DNA of 15,262 nt from positions 1 to 15,262 of the forward strand of contig CAYIYO010000046.1 in NCBI GenBank assembly GCA_964367715.1. The letters run 5' to 3'. Positions within the stretch are counted from its first letter, which is position 1; each line of letters opens with the position of its first letter. The notes under the pieces are model-generated. The model saw only the letters and a list, made by a program, of their open reading frames with translations. It ran no database searches and was not told the origin of the DNA. This DNA comes from CAYIYO01 sp964367715. GTDB lineage: Bacteria; Chlamydiota; Chlamydiia; Chlamydiales; Criblamydiaceae. Shown here one piece after another: positions 15,038-15,262 of this stretch. Both the position numbers and the translations under genes were made by a program.

Positions 15038-15243
15038 CGCCTTAAAGCATGGGTTTGCAATGGCTTCGGTCTCAGGCGCTAAACCATGGCGAAAAGGTAA
15101 AGCCTTACAATTGTGGAAGCTCGCAGCACTCTCTCGCAGCTATTAGCGTCTGTTGTCGCTAATACGGGTATGTCAACACCCGATGGTAGCGTCGGTTTCG
15201 ACGGGCAGCTACAAGCTTTCGCCTTTAGGCGAGAGTAGTTGAC
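15038..15243 (+). ncRNA. Omega-RNA-like guide RNA scaffold (TnpB-associated), without tnpB
   Basis: About 206 nt made mostly of stem-loops. An imperfect long-range stem joins CATGGGTTT (15048-15056) and AAACCATG (15081-15088). TATTAGCG pairs with CGCTAATA (15141-15148/15157-15164), CGGGT with ACCCG (15165-15169/15178-15182), CGTCG with CGACG (15190-15194/15199-15203), and the TTTA hairpin lies at 15216-15235, followed by TAGTTGAC. This order, including the ACGGGTATGTCAACACCCG-like element and the GTAGTTGAC end, is what I know from the 3' regions of IS605/IS1341 tnpB elements, where the RNA guides TnpB. In an active RNA the guide would be the flank starting at 15244. Expression and function are inferred. 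Confidence 0.6.
15216..15235 (+). repeat. Right-end hairpin of the element
   Basis: CTTTCGCC (15216-15223) pairs with GGCGAGAG (15228-15235), including one G-T pair, around a TTTA loop, and is followed by TAGTTGAC. It matches the hairpin that immediately precedes the right cleavage site and the guide in IS200/IS605 elements. Confidence 0.7.
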
Positions 15244-15262
15244 ATTACCTCTTACTATTATA

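Larger units (their letters stand above)
14949..15243 (+). mobile_element. Non-autonomous IS200/IS605-type element without tnpA or tnpB
   Basis: A 295-bp gene-less block with the architecture of an IS200/IS605-family insertion. TTGAC stands immediately before it (14944-14948), a left-end hairpin follows (14949-14988), then a series of hairpins typical of the tnpB 3' region. The right-end hairpin (15216-15235) is followed by TAGTTGAC ending at 15243. Both terminal hairpins have the same TTTA loop, as expected for sites read by an HUH transposase. There are no terminal inverted repeats and no target duplication, which fits single-strand transposition. No TnpA or TnpB reading frame remains. Joining 14948 to 15244 gives a clean empty site. 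The exact boundary and the TTGAC specificity are inferred. Confidence 0.72.

Noticed and set aside
14916..15146. A 76-codon plus-strand reading frame running through the left part of the mobile element
   Set aside because: It crosses the element boundary and the terminal hairpin, has no similarity to TnpA or TnpB that I can see (no zinc-ribbon cysteines, no RuvC motif), and is best explained as chance over structured DNA.
1..15262. tRNA or rRNA genes and CRISPR arrays
   Set aside because: No tRNA-like cloverleaf with conserved GTTC loop, no rRNA sequence and no regularly spaced direct repeats were seen on reading both strands.

Overview
The window looks like a chromosomal segment of a chlamydia-like bacterium (phylum Chlamydiota, probably an environmental lineage rather than the genus Chlamydia). 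The best taxonomic marker is IspG. It is the long, three-domain form, and its sequence around ADIHFFP and DKVRVNPGNY recalls the chlamydial protein. An aroG gene followed by a small lipoprotein gene fits the same assignment. The assignment rests on recalled family features, not on a search.

Layout. Bases 1-61 hold the last codons of a gene that enters from the left. A minus-strand APC-type permease follows (226-1584). A tight plus-strand run then reads exoD-like protein, beta-carbonic anhydrase, type III polyketide synthase, SAM methyltransferase and FAD oxidoreductase (1695-5864). The last three overlap each other and form a compact cassette of the type that makes phenolic lipids or related quinones. 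This run collides tail to tail with ispG (minus strand, start 7803). Divergent from ispG lies a ribose-phosphate pyrophosphokinase (8011-9084) that unexpectedly carries a Sec signal peptide. Next comes a four-gene minus-strand unit, read from right to left: DAHP synthase aroG, lipoprotein, SRPBCC protein and RNB-domain exoribonuclease (12848 down to 9259). Divergent from aroG is a protein resembling GH67-type glycosidases, which overlaps tail to tail with a minus-strand hypothetical gene (14440-14943).

The right edge (14949-15243) is a gene-less, strongly structured element of about 295 bp. It has a left-end hairpin, a possible promoter, a chain of hairpins and a right-end hairpin, and it is bracketed by TTGAC at both sides. 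I read it as a non-autonomous IS200/IS605-type element that has lost tnpA and tnpB but keeps an omega-RNA (TnpB guide RNA)-like region. Removing it in silico rebuilds a ribosome binding site in front of the TTG start of the hypothetical gene next to it.

The most interesting points are this solo omega-RNA element with its reconstructable empty site, the apparently exported PRPP synthetase, the polyketide cassette in a chlamydial context, and a 33-nt coding segment present twice (23-55 and 11260-11292, one mismatch) at the ends of two different genes.
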